A stretch of DNA of 64,000 nt, from contig NZ_LUTV01000006.1 of the NCBI RefSeq assembly GCF_001646945.1, forward strand, positions 84,695-148,694, read 5' to 3'. The notes under the pieces are model-generated. The model did not search any database. It worked only from the letters and a program-made list of their open reading frames with translations, and was not told the DNA's origin. Below are positions 1 through 9,006 of this stretch, piece by piece. Source of the DNA: Endozoicomonas ascidiicola (lineage in GTDB: Bacteria; Pseudomonadota; Gammaproteobacteria; Pseudomonadales; Endozoicomonadaceae). Position numbers and translations under genes: made by a program. Numbering within the stretch: the first letter of the stretch is position 1; each line of letters begins with the position of its first letter.

Positions 1-2
1 CG

Positions 3-905
3 AGCTTAACTGAACAGTTTGAAGCGCAAGGTATACGACAAATAGAACTCGATGTATTTCTTGATCCAGATGGTGGAAGATATGCAAATAGAAGCGTGCT
101 TGCACTACTTGGAAAGGATCCTGCGTCAGGTATAGCAGAACTCAACCAACCGGGACTCAAAGTACTTCATATTCAAGAAATTGATTACGAGAGCACTTGC
201 TACACATTTATTTTGTGCCTTTCTGAAATTAAAACATGGTCTGACAGCAACCCAAATCACCTGCCAATAACGGTACTGATTGAAGCTAAGGATGAGGTTA
301 TCCCTGATCCTGGTATAGGCTTTGCCATTCCTTTGCCATTCGATGCCGATGGACTTAATGAAATTGATGAGGAAATTCGCTCAGTATTCCCCGACTCAAA
401 ACTCATCACTCCAGACAGCGTACGTGGCGACGCATCAACATTGGAAGAAGCCATTTTGACCCAAGGCTGGCCTCTTCTCTCAGATGCTCGCGGTAAAATC
501 ATGTTTGCCCTCGATAACAATAATGCTGCTCGCACTCTATACATTGAAGGTCATCCTTCCTTATCCGGAAGAGTCATGTTTACAGACTCAGCCCCAGGAA
601 CACCAGAAGCCGCATTTACTAAATTTAACAACCCGGTCAGCAACTTTGATAGCATCAAAGACCTTTCGAAAAGAGGGTATCTTGTTCGAACACGAGCCGA
701 TGCTGACACAAATGAGGCAAAAGAGAATAATACGATGAGACAGGAAGATGCCTTTAATTCTGGCGCTCACTTTATCAGCACCGACTACCCTGTACCGGAT
801 GACCGCCCAGAATTTAATAATTATTCAGTTTCAATTCCCGGCGGAGGTATAGCAAGGTGCAACCCAGTCAGCGCTTCAAACGCCTGTGATGATAATGCGC
901 TGTAA
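3..905 (+). CDS. Ca2+-dependent phosphoinositide phospholipase C-like protein, 5' end outside window
   Basis: The reading frame is open from the first bases of the window, so the gene starts upstream; GTG at 96 is only an internal codon. The visible N-terminal part reads RQIELDVFLDPDGGRYANR, typical of the PI-PLC C1-like family (TIM-barrel phosphodiesterases), where this Glu/Asp pair binds the metal. Further on are ITVLIEAKD, a second acidic strand, and AHFISTDYP near the C-terminus, also usual for the family. It should hydrolyse a phosphodiester in a phosphoinositide or related lipid. The N-terminal catalytic His and any signal peptide lie outside the window. Family assignment is from remembered motifs; substrate is not known. 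Confidence 0.72.
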   Translation, partial: SLTEQFEAQGIRQIELDVFLDPDGGRYANRSVLALLGKDPASGIAELNQPGLKVLHIQEIDYESTCYTFILCLSEIKTWSDSNPNHLPITVLIEAKDEVIPDPGIGFAIPLPFDADGLNEIDEEIRSVFPDSKLITPDSVRGDASTLEEAILTQGWPLLSDARGKIMFALDNNNAARTLYIEGHPSLSGRVMFTDSAPGTPEAAFTKFNNPVSNFDSIKDLSKRGYLVRTRADADTNEAKENNTMRQEDAFNSGAHFISTDYPVPDDRPEFNNYSVSIPGGGIARCNPVSASNACDDNAL

Positions 906-1051
906 TATTTATTAGTCAAAAGACGATAACACCGGGACAGATCTCTGACCCGGCATGCTCCCTACATTTACACTAATCTCTTTTCAGACCTACTCAAGAA
1001 CAACAAAATTCCCACGATACCAACTAAGCACTCCTAACACAGGGCTTGGAA

Positions 1052-1654
1052 ATGAACCGTGGGTATCTTCTTGTTGCACTTATTTTAATATCCAACATTT
1101 CACAAGCCGACTGGCAACCCGATAGAGTCAGCGTTGGCCACGGCAACTTTTTCAGCCCATTTGCCAACCGCACTGCTGATATCCAACAATATCGACTTGG
1201 CCTGATTTGGGAGGTTAGCAACGAACTCTGGTCATCTGAAAATACTCAATTACAAAGCTATGTTGAGCTGGCTCTTGGAAAGTGGAATAGCTCATTGAAT
1301 CCGGCTTTCAACAACCAAAGAATCGGTGCTGATAGCGTCAACCAGATAAGCGTAAGCCCGGTCTTTCGCCTGACCAGTCAACAGCCAGCATGGGGAAACT
1401 CTTACCCATTTCTGGATATGGGCGTTGGCCTTAGCTATCAAAGCGAAGAGGATATTGAACAGAAGCACCTGACTGGCATCAATATGGGGGGAAACTGGCA
1501 GTTTGAAATTCGCGCTATGATTGGCATGGCTTTGGGTGAAAATAGAGATTTCGAAATCAGTTATGGTTGGATGCATTACTCAAATGCGTATATCCACGAT
1601 GCCAATGAGGGAATAGATTTTCAAACCCTGCAATTGACCTATCGTTTCAGGTAA
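1052..1654 (+). CDS. pagL: PagL-type lipid A 3-O-deacylase
   Basis: A 200-residue outer-membrane beta-barrel protein. Residues 1-19 form a signal peptide ending ISQA. The C-terminal strand carries WMHYSNA (His175, Ser177, Asn178), the His-x-Ser-Asn signature of PagL, and the chain ends in Tyr-Arg-Phe-Arg, like other small barrels with an aromatic C-terminal strand. PagL removes the 3-O acyl chain of lipid A in the outer membrane, which lowers recognition by host immunity. ATG at 1052 is preferred over the in-frame TTG at 1046 because AGGG at 1041 then sits 7 bases upstream. The third catalytic residue could not be assigned with certainty. Confidence 0.85.
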   Translation: MNRGYLLVALILISNISQADWQPDRVSVGHGNFFSPFANRTADIQQYRLGLIWEVSNELWSSENTQLQSYVELALGKWNSSLNPAFNNQRIGADSVNQISVSPVFRLTSQQPAWGNSYPFLDMGVGLSYQSEEDIEQKHLTGINMGGNWQFEIRAMIGMALGENRDFEISYGWMHYSNAYIHDANEGIDFQTLQLTYRFR

Positions 1655-1659
1655 ACTAC

Positions 1660-4560
1660 TTAAATATAATCAGGAGCTTTGTTCTCATTGATACTGGTTG
1701 GATAAAATTCATCCAGCAAGTAACGATTCAGTGTGAACCCATATTTCTGGCCATGCTCCTCATTTATCTGATCGCAAATTTCCCTGTAAGATTCATCAAT
1801 AGCAACAATCTTCGCTTCCATAGACGTTGAGTTCAAAAAAACAGAAACGCGTGCCCCATTATTAATAAGACATGAAAAAAAGCCTCTAAAAATCGACTCA
1901 AGACCATTAATTGTTCTTCGTATTTTTTGCTCACCCCAAATCAAACAGGCTTGTTTAACCCTGTAAAAGTACTCCTCCATACAATATTGAAGCAAACATA
2001 TATGAGAAGCTTGCCCCGATCTAACCAACGTCCTATAAGAATTTACATTAAGCGTATAGTTTTCATTTTTATACTGTACTAATAGTTTAAGAAACTCCAA
2101 CTGAAAATTTGAAATAGACAGCTCAAGGGCTGTAGATGGCCCCATAACCGTGCTATCAAATTTATCTGGGTGAGCACCACTTATAAGAAGTAATTTAACC
2201 AGTTCATTTATCTCATTTCTGTCATCCGAACTACACATCAGCACTGAAAGTGCCGTTTCACAAGTCTTGGTTTTTTGCTTAACAATATATGAGACTGCGT
2301 TGACATCCGCCCCACATTCAATAAGCGTATTCGCCACACCCTCCATTACCTCACTAAAATGAAGTGCATACTGCTTCACCATGATAAATAGAGGATAAAT
2401 AACATAATTTTTACCAACCGCAGGCTGATTAACATTACTACCTTTGCTTACTAACAATCTAAAACAGTCCCACATCCCAGTCTCTATAGCCAACGTTAAA
2501 GGAAAAGCCATGGAAGAAGGCCGCAATTCACCAGTTGGCGATTCTTCAATTCTAAAAAAAAGAGAGTCGCAACGCGCACCAAACAACAACAAATTACACA
2601 CACTTTCGCTATACGACTTACGTAAACCAGAATCCTTTGTATGAATAGCCAAATAGAGCATGAAATTCAATAAACTGGCAGCCATTAATAAACCACGAAA
2701 CCGAAACAAAACAACCTGATCAACATCAACTTTCTTTTCTCGAACAAGAAAAAACCAGTCATCCTGTTTCAGCACAAAGCCACACCTAAGTACATGAAAT
2801 AATGGAGGAAGACTTTCAACACCCACTGAATCTTCAAGCGTTATGACATTCAGCAAATATTTTTTTTGAATAGACTTCAATAGATCAGTATTGCCATTTC
2901 GAGATTTTATCTCACCGACCAATACCTTTATTAATCTTGTATGAACAAAATCAACTTTATCTTTCGCCTCAATAATTTCAGTGGCTTTATATTTCTCTAC
3001 TAGATCCATATAAACAAAAAAATCTTTTAAGCCACCTTGATCTGCAAACACCTCTCCCCGATACGCACTATCCACAGAAGACGACAACGCCTTTTGTGGA
3101 GATACCGGGATAATATTTTTTTTAAACTCTTCCTTAGCCCTCCTCTTTCTTTTAGATCTTCTGCCTTTATTTTTTGGTACGATATCATCATGACTTTCAT
3201 TACTTTTTATGGTCTCAATGCTTTCTTCCAACACCTCACCAATCACACAGGATAAATCATTCAAACCTGCGCCACTTACATTTGGCAAAGATTGGAAACT
3301 CCCCCCTTGAATAGTGGAAACATCATGATCAACCTTTACCCCACTGACACAGTCGGCTTCTTTTGAAAAACCAACACAATTAAAATCGTCGCTATTTACT
3401 GAGTTTGTAACCTCCCCAGTTAACCGATCACCCTCACAAAATTCTTTTTTAATTAGCTCTGATCTACCAACATCGTAAGCTAGCACTGGTTGATCAGACT
3501 CTGAATTTAATAAACACTCATTTTCCTTTAAACAAAATAGGCTATTCGCAATAAAACCATTTCTCTGCTTTCTATTATTGCTGATATTTTTAGGAGAAAA
3601 ACCATAGAAAAACTCATCTTTATTATTCTCATACTCCAAACCTTCAAGGTTTAGGGCATTATTTTTCAACATACTGTACAAGAGAGCTCTTCTACCGATA
3701 AATTTATCTCGCAACCTCGCATCACATTCAGACATATTATTTATAAGATAATTAATATCCGATAACACTTGCTCAAATGTGACCAACGGCACTTCATAAC
3801 TATTCCCTTTAACATCAACACTATATCTGGCAACCTCTGACCGCCATAAAACCGGGAAATCAAGATCTGTGACATCAGCTCCCCCCAACTTAGCATTTGC
3901 TGAATCCGGAGAGACCACATCCATTTTAAATACGATTTCACGTTCACGATGAACATGCAGGCTTTGTACTGAACCCGTAATAACCACACCTGTTTTTTTT
4001 ATATCCAGCGCAGGAACATCCTCATTAATAAAAAGACAATTTTCTGTTTTTTCCGAGATTTCAACAGTAAAATCATGCCTGTTCAATTGCTGCAACACCT
4101 TACAAAACAATTTTCCCCATGGTTCAAGCGTAGAATCAACACGGGTTGTCACGACATCATAATCACTGTTCATCCTGATATTTTGCAATTCTTGATTGGA
4201 TAGTAATTCTTCAATGGCAATTTGGTCGACATCTTCACTTCGTTGTTTCTGACTCAACATATTCTCAACATGATGCAAGTAGGCTCGACTACCGGATATA
4301 AACAAATCTTGCTTAACACCTAAAACAGCCATCACTCGATAGAATACCTGCTCGATATGATAAAATACGATTGATTCAATACCTTGTGATATACCCTCCG
4401 TAGACATATAGTTAATTTCAATTAAGTCATCAGAGTCAACAAACCCGATCTCTCGTAAGCTTATTTTGCAAGAAGGTTGATGGCCTTCACCCTCTTCTTT
4501 TTCAACTTTCTGGGTAGTACCCTGCAATATAAGCTGCCGGCTCTGAGAGGCAATATTCAT
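1660..4560 (-). CDS. Large nucleotidyltransferase-like / ankyrin-repeat protein (putative effector)
   Basis: About 966 residues, no signal peptide. Three parts can be seen. (1) Residues about 85-220 hold FISGSRAYL, then NSDYDVVTTR, then FKMDVVS, which matches the order of a nucleotidyltransferase fold (Gly-Ser, Asp-x-Asp, third Asp). (2) Around residues 462-477 is a Lys/Arg-rich patch, KGRRSKRKRRAKEE, similar to a nuclear localisation signal. (3) About residues 665-855 hold ankyrin-like units such as PLTLAIETGMWDCFRLLVSK and ANTLIECGADVNAV. The sequence is AT-rich relative to its neighbours. Starts: ATG 4560 has CAGGA 5 bases upstream; ATG 4566 and TTG 4623 are in frame but weaker. Function unknown; a host-directed enzyme is an inference from the domain order. 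Confidence 0.7.
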   Translation of the reverse strand: MNIASQSRQLILQGTTQKVEKEEGEGHQPSCKISLREIGFVDSDDLIEINYMSTEGISQGIESIVFYHIEQVFYRVMAVLGVKQDLFISGSRAYLHHVENMLSQKQRSEDVDQIAIEELLSNQELQNIRMNSDYDVVTTRVDSTLEPWGKLFCKVLQQLNRHDFTVEISEKTENCLFINEDVPALDIKKTGVVITGSVQSLHVHREREIVFKMDVVSPDSANAKLGGADVTDLDFPVLWRSEVARYSVDVKGNSYEVPLVTFEQVLSDINYLINNMSECDARLRDKFIGRRALLYSMLKNNALNLEGLEYENNKDEFFYGFSPKNISNNRKQRNGFIANSLFCLKENECLLNSESDQPVLAYDVGRSELIKKEFCEGDRLTGEVTNSVNSDDFNCVGFSKEADCVSGVKVDHDVSTIQGGSFQSLPNVSGAGLNDLSCVIGEVLEESIETIKSNESHDDIVPKNKGRRSKRKRRAKEEFKKNIIPVSPQKALSSSVDSAYRGEVFADQGGLKDFFVYMDLVEKYKATEIIEAKDKVDFVHTRLIKVLVGEIKSRNGNTDLLKSIQKKYLLNVITLEDSVGVESLPPLFHVLRCGFVLKQDDWFFLVREKKVDVDQVVLFRFRGLLMAASLLNFMLYLAIHTKDSGLRKSYSESVCNLLLFGARCDSLFFRIEESPTGELRPSSMAFPLTLAIETGMWDCFRLLVSKGSNVNQPAVGKNYVIYPLFIMVKQYALHFSEVMEGVANTLIECGADVNAVSYIVKQKTKTCETALSVLMCSSDDRNEINELVKLLLISGAHPDKFDSTVMGPSTALELSISNFQLEFLKLLVQYKNENYTLNVNSYRTLVRSGQASHICLLQYCMEEYFYRVKQACLIWGEQKIRRTINGLESIFRGFFSCLINNGARVSVFLNSTSMEAKIVAIDESYREICDQINEEHGQKYGFTLNRYLLDEFYPTSINENKAPDYI

Positions 4561-4652
4561 TAACATCCTGATCGTTAAAACAGAAGCACCTGTTGGTTGA
4601 ACAACCAAACGGCTTGCAACCAATATTCTTAATGATTTTTATCACAATATAA

Positions 4653-4681
4653 AAAGCCGACTCTTATAAAAAGTCGGCTTT
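4653..4681 (-). terminator. Intrinsic terminator after nhaD
   Basis: A 10-bp perfect stem (AAAGCCGACT / AGTCGGCTTT) with a 9-base loop lies 24 bases past the nhaD stop codon. Read leftward it is followed by TTTTTATATT, so it should stop nhaD transcription before the downstream gene starting at 4560. Confidence 0.85.
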
Positions 4682-4705
4682 CTCAGTTTATCTCTGATCT
4701 AGGAT

Positions 4706-6103
4706 TTATCCATTAATCAGGAAATGAACCCAAACACTGGCTGCATAACCCAGGCCAATAGCCCAACTCCAACGCAAGTGAGAAACAAAGGTATAAAGCC
4801 CTTTTGATGTTCCCATCAACGCAACACCGGCAGCAGAACCTACAGACAGCAAGCTACCACCCACACCTGCAGTCAACGTAATTAACAACCACTGGAACGT
4901 ATCCATCTCTGGATTCATACCCAGAATGGCAAACATCACAGGGATGTTATCCACTACGGCGGAAATTACACCGGCAATAATATTGGTCCAGGTGGCACCA
5001 AGGCCTGCATACATGGATTCCGAAACCACATCCAAATAACCGATATAACGCAACCCGCCAACAGAGAAAATAACACCAAAGAAGAACAACAGGGTATCCC
5101 ACTCGGCATGGGCAACTTCTTTGAACACATCCATTTTGGTTTCTTCCGGCCCATGTGGACGAGCCGTTAAACGACGTCCACTGGTCAACCCCTGAATATG
5201 CATAAAGTAGGTGTAAAACATCAGCAAGGCCAAACCGGTCATCATGCCCATAAACGGCGGTAGACCAAGCACTTTTTCAAAGCTGACGGCCAGAAAAATC
5301 GTCACCAGGAACAAAAAGCAGATCATCAGGCCGCCACGACGAATCTGGCTTTGAACCTGTACCCCCATCGGACGCCCCTTAGGAATAAAGAGGCTCATGA
5401 TCGCCGCTGGAATCACGTAATTAACCACGGCAGGGATAAAGAGCGTGAAGAATTTAAAGAACTCCACTTTGCCCGCCTGCCAAACCATCAGAGTAGTGAT
5501 ATCGCCAAAAGGACTGAACGCGCCCCCTGCATTGGCAGCCACCACCACGTTGATCATGCCAAGAGTGATAAAGCGTGGATTACCCTCCCCTACGGCCATA
5601 ATAACAGCGCCCATTAATAGCGCCGTGGTCAAGTTATCCGCAATTGGCGAGATAAAAAAGGCCAAAATACCGGTGATCCAGAAAAGCCCAAAGTAATTAA
5701 AACCTTTGGTGATCAACCAGCATCGAAGCGTGGCAAAAATTTGCCGGTCTTCCATGGCGTTGATATACGTCATGGCCACCAGCAAGAAGAGGAACATCGC
5801 CGCATATTCTTCCAGATCGTGCATTACCGCACTTTTCAGCTCTTCATGACTGACACCTTTTGCCGAGGCCATAAAGGCGATCAAAGCCCATATCAAGCCC
5901 GCGGCCATAATCACCGGTTTAGACTTTCTGAGATGCAACTGCTCTTCTGCCATAACCAGACAGTAGGCAACCACAAAAATTACGATGCAAGCCCAGGCCA
6001 AAGGGCTGGATGTCATACCCAGAACCTGATCAGCAGCGGTGGCGGAAGAAGGCAGCAAAGCTAAAGCTGCCAGAGAGAGGAGTCTTTTCATTATTGTATT
6101 CAT
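4706..6103 (-). CDS. nhaD: Na+/H+ antiporter, NhaD type
   Basis: An integral membrane protein of about 465 residues with an N-terminal signal-like segment (MKRLLSLAALALLPSSATA) and roughly a dozen hydrophobic helices. ISPIADNLTTALLMGA, NAGGAFSPFGDITTLMVWQAG and the late SAVVDNIPVMFAI are characteristic of the NhaD / ion transporter superfamily, with buried Asp and Asn residues that carry Na+ and H+. NhaD exports Na+ (or Li+) in exchange for protons and is common in marine and haloalkaliphilic bacteria. Starts at 6103 (MNTIMKRLL) and 6091 (MKRLL) suit known NhaD N-termini; ATG 6148 is also in frame. It is monocistronic, with its own terminator. Confidence 0.92.
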   Translation of the reverse strand: MNTIMKRLLSLAALALLPSSATAADQVLGMTSSPLAWACIVIFVVAYCLVMAEEQLHLRKSKPVIMAAGLIWALIAFMASAKGVSHEELKSAVMHDLEEYAAMFLFLLVAMTYINAMEDRQIFATLRCWLITKGFNYFGLFWITGILAFFISPIADNLTTALLMGAVIMAVGEGNPRFITLGMINVVVAANAGGAFSPFGDITTLMVWQAGKVEFFKFFTLFIPAVVNYVIPAAIMSLFIPKGRPMGVQVQSQIRRGGLMICFLFLVTIFLAVSFEKVLGLPPFMGMMTGLALLMFYTYFMHIQGLTSGRRLTARPHGPEETKMDVFKEVAHAEWDTLLFFFGVIFSVGGLRYIGYLDVVSESMYAGLGATWTNIIAGVISAVVDNIPVMFAILGMNPEMDTFQWLLITLTAGVGGSLLSVGSAAGVALMGTSKGLYTFVSHLRWSWAIGLGYAASVWVHFLING

Positions 6104-6419
6104 CTTTAGTAACTGGTACACGGCATCCTTTGCCACCAGCGTGTGCATTGAAAGCTCTAATTAAAAGTCTAATTAAAAATTCTGTAAAATTCGCGCGCAA
6201 GGATACAGGCACGGAAGAGGAAGTGCAAAAAGCAGTCTGGATTAAAAACGGACATTTTAAGAACACAATCGATTAAAAATTCGGCACATTGTCAAACGGT
6301 CGCCCAATTTCCTGTATACACTCTATACAAACTATTGTTCAGTTTAGTTAGCTTAATGTTTGCACTCAGCGATGCTTGCACTAAACGACAACTGTCTTGT
6401 TATTTTCAGGTGATGCTTG
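6104..6419. promoter_or_regulatory. nhaD / ybaK-like divergent intergenic region
   Basis: A 316-base AT-rich spacer between two divergent genes, so it must hold both promoters. Two copies of TCTAATTAAAA occur 12 bases apart (6156 and 6168) on the nhaD side, and a TGTATACA palindrome lies at 6313. I see no convincing sigma-70 pair or riboswitch fold. If nhaD starts at ATG 6148 the spacer is shorter. Confidence 0.35.
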
Positions 6420-6917
6420 ATGTCTATTGCTCCAAGGCTTAAATCATTTCTGAACCGGAACGACATCGATTATGAAGTGGTTTCCCACCCTTACTCCGAT
6501 GGCGCACTCAATACAGCCAATGTCGCCTGCGTACCCGCCAAGAATATGACCAAAGCCGTGGTTCTCAAAGATGAGCAAGGCTATGTCATGACCATTCTTC
6601 CTTCCGTTAACAAATTAATGCTGCGCTGGGTGAACTCCAAACTGAATCGTCACCTTCATCTGGTCAGTGAGCATGGATTGGAAGAGCTGTTCCCAGATTG
6701 TGAAAGTGGTGCGATACCGGCCATAGGGACGGCATATGGAATTAAAACCTGCTGGGATGACGAGCTCAACGCAGTGCAGGATTTGTACTTTCAGGGCGGG
6801 AATCATCGAGAGTTGGTGCATCTTCAACGGGAGCAATTCAAGCAGTTACTGCAAGGGGAACCTCACGCAGCGATCAGTTGCCCACCGGAAGAAATGGAAG
6901 CGTACTCAAAGGATTAA
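6420..6917 (+). CDS. YbaK/EbsC-type aminoacyl-tRNA deacylase-like protein
   Basis: A 165-residue protein of the YbaK/aa-tRNA deacylase fold. N-terminal YEVVSHPYSDGALNTANVA is followed by the lysine segment NMTKAVVLKD and a C-terminal strand block with AIPAIGTAYGIKT, which is how this family lines up its pocket. Members remove wrongly attached amino acids from tRNA in trans; which tRNA is cleared here is not visible. ATG 6420 follows AGGTGA at 6408 by 6 bases and is better supported than TTG 6417. The gene is convergent with the K+ channel gene, whose stop is 26 bases away. Confidence 0.8.
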   Translation: MSIAPRLKSFLNRNDIDYEVVSHPYSDGALNTANVACVPAKNMTKAVVLKDEQGYVMTILPSVNKLMLRWVNSKLNRHLHLVSEHGLEELFPDCESGAIPAIGTAYGIKTCWDDELNAVQDLYFQGGNHRELVHLQREQFKQLLQGEPHAAISCPPEEMEAYSKD

Positions 6918-6943
6918 CAAGGACTTAAAAAGTTTAACGACTT

Positions 6944-7966
6944 CTATCGTATGATTTTTTTTACAAACAATACCACAAACAGAGCCAGTGAAAAGCTGCC
7001 AGAGAACGCCTCAAAGGCAGCAACGACGCGAGATAACCCCAATGGCGTTAAATCCCCATACCCAAGGGTGGTAAAGGTGACGATACTGAAATAAAGACAA
7101 TCCAGCCAATAGATCAGATTTACCCCCAGGGCCTGATTTTGATCAAAACGAACCACTGCACCATTATCCAGAATCCCTGTGCACAGGTAAGCGAATGAAC
7201 ACAACAGAATCAATACCAGTGAACACCCGATAACTTTCTGGGGCGATTCGCCATAGCCGCTAACGATATCCACCAACCATGAGAAGCACCGCTTCAATGA
7301 GTATTTTGGCATCTGTCGTCGTTCATACACTTTTTCCCGGTAGTAAAAATCCCCAGCTACCGACATCATGCCAAGGCGCTCACATTGTCTGCGAATATTC
7401 CGGGCGGACTCTTCCGCTTCTTCATAAATAGACACGGCTTTTTCAGGGCAGGCAACCGCTTGCGCTTCCTGATACAACTGGTCGCCCCAGTTAATATGAT
7501 CCAGTGAACAGTCCCGAAGTTTAACGCCCAGAAGATTACAACCTTCCAAATTGGCACGATGCAAATTCGCATGGGACAAGTCAGCTTTAAACAGACGGGA
7601 TCCGGAAAGATCCAACCGAAACAAATGGGCATTATGAAGCGACGCACGACTCAAGTCAGAATGAATCAATCGATAGGCCGTCGATCCCTCATGGTTCACA
7701 AGATTCACGCCTTCAAGGTTAGCCTTGATCAGTAAAAAACCTTCCATAGGGCGACCTGTGCGAGCACGTTTCTCTAATCTGACTTTCACGTCGGCCGTCG
7801 ACTTATCCGCTTCCGGATCATGCCAGAAACAAAAACGACGACCGGGTTCTACCTCGTCACAGCATCGCCCTGTCTTACCAGAAAATACACATTGTTCATC
7901 GATTCCGAGCGATAGTTCCATGATCGAGCCTGAGTCTGCTGATTTTCTCCTGAATATATCGTCCAC
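6944..7966 (-). CDS. Potassium channel with N-terminal pentapeptide repeats
   Basis: A 340-residue protein with an unusual layout. Residues about 25-50 contain a Cys/His cluster (Cys-Val-Phe, Gly-Arg-Cys-Cys, Arg-Phe-Cys-Phe-Trp-His-Asp). Then come pentapeptide repeats of the A(D/N)LxxA type (DLSRASLHNAHL, DLSHANLHRANLEG). Near the C-terminus are two membrane helices around the pore helix and selectivity filter TFTTLGYGD (about residue 300), as in two-helix K+ channels. The soluble part may be a sensor that gates the pore; this is an inference. GTG 7966 has GGATAAGG just upstream; ATG 7921 (MELSLGID, with AGG 7 bases upstream) is an equally good start. Confidence 0.85.
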   Translation of the reverse strand: MDDIFRRKSADSGSIMELSLGIDEQCVFSGKTGRCCDEVEPGRRFCFWHDPEADKSTADVKVRLEKRARTGRPMEGFLLIKANLEGVNLVNHEGSTAYRLIHSDLSRASLHNAHLFRLDLSGSRLFKADLSHANLHRANLEGCNLLGVKLRDCSLDHINWGDQLYQEAQAVACPEKAVSIYEEAEESARNIRRQCERLGMMSVAGDFYYREKVYERRQMPKYSLKRCFSWLVDIVSGYGESPQKVIGCSLVLILLCSFAYLCTGILDNGAVVRFDQNQALGVNLIYWLDCLYFSIVTFTTLGYGDLTPLGLSRVVAAFEAFSGSFSLALFVVLFVKKIIR

Positions 7967-8054
7967 CCTTATCCAGACTGTACCTGCCGGTAAGGGGTGC
8001 AGACCTTGGCATAGTCAATTAGAATGCTTGTCTAAACAGATTGGAATAAGCACC

Positions 8055-8483
8055 ATGAGTACAAAAATAAGACATCTTCTTGTTCTAACCAGCCTGCTAC
8101 TGACACCGTTGCTAAGCCAGGCAAACACTGACGGCCTCCCCTGCCCAGAAAGCCCGAACTGCGTCAGTAGCCTGGTTGAGGGGCAACAATTTATTGCCCC
8201 CTTTATGTTCAAAGAAAGCGACAAAGCCAAAATCCACGACATATTGGTCAACGCTCTGGAAAAGTCCTCCAACATCGACATAAGCGGCAGTAATGGACAC
8301 ATTATCCACGCCGTGCGTACCAGCCAACTGTTTAAGTTTGAAGACGATATTATTTTACTGATCAACGGTGATGGACGGGTTGATGTTAAATCGGCTTCCC
8401 GAGTTGGTTACTACGATTTCGGCGCCAACCGCCGTCAGATAGAGAGCCTGAGACAGCGCCTGAAAGCAGAGTTGGTCGAATAA
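8055..8483 (+). CDS. DUF1499 family exported protein
   Basis: A 142-residue protein with a signal peptide (MSTKIRHLLVLTSLLLTPLLSQA). The mature part has PCPESPNCVSSL near the start and RTSQLFKFEDDIILLIN further on, then VDVKSASRVGYYDFGANRRQIESL, the conserved core of DUF1499. The family's biochemical role is not established. The frame is open upstream of ATG 8055, but the signal peptide defines the start. No clear partner genes. Confidence 0.82.
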   Translation: MSTKIRHLLVLTSLLLTPLLSQANTDGLPCPESPNCVSSLVEGQQFIAPFMFKESDKAKIHDILVNALEKSSNIDISGSNGHIIHAVRTSQLFKFEDDIILLINGDGRVDVKSASRVGYYDFGANRRQIESLRQRLKAELVE

Positions 8484-8632
8484 CGAGGGCTTTTCCGCCT
8501 ACGCAAACAACACTAAATTTGTGTACAATTGCCGCCCTGAATTCGCTACCTGCATCTCCTGCTATACCGGACTGCGTAGCCATCAGTAGGCAGTAGAGAC
8601 AGACAAGCGAACCCATGGTAATCGGAGACAAT

Positions 8633-8977
8633 GTGCTAACAATCTACGGCATCTCTAATTGCGACACCATTAAAAAAGCCCGACGATGGCTGGATAACAA
8701 TGGGCTAGAGTACGATTTCCATGATTATCGAAAAGATGGCCTGGATCTGGTTTCTCTAGCGAACTGGGCTGAAGAGCTGGGCTGGGAACAGCTACTGAAC
8801 CGCCGTGGCACCACATGGCGCAAACTGCCTGAAGAAGTAAAAGCATCGATCAACAAAGAGCGCGCTCTTGAGCTAATGCTGGAACAACCAGCGATGATCA
8901 AACGTCCTTTGTTGGATACCGGTGCAACCAAAATTCTCGGTTTCAGTGAAAAGCAATACAGCCACCTGTTATCTTGA
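8633..8977 (+). CDS. yffB: ArsC/Spx-like reductase family protein YffB
   Basis: A small thioredoxin-fold protein of the ArsC/Spx group. It starts LTIYGISNCDTIKKARRWLDNN, nearly the same as E. coli YffB, with a single Cys in the NCDT loop, and ends with IKRPLLDTG, another family block. The GTG at 8633 has GGAG 5 bases upstream and gives an N-terminus like E. coli YffB; ATG 8615 in the same frame adds six residues but has no ribosome-binding site. Enzymatic role in the family is unsettled (possibly glutathione-linked). It lies 29 bases upstream of dapD and is often found next to dap genes, so the two are probably co-transcribed. Confidence 0.85.
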   Translation: MLTIYGISNCDTIKKARRWLDNNGLEYDFHDYRKDGLDLVSLANWAEELGWEQLLNRRGTTWRKLPEEVKASINKERALELMLEQPAMIKRPLLDTGATKILGFSEKQYSHLLS

Positions 8978-9006
8978 GTTACATCGAATAAACTAAGGAA
9001 TGATAA

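Noticed and set aside
8015..8365. Leftward frame over the DUF1499 gene
   Set aside because: It is a shadow; the rightward frame has a signal peptide and a known family.
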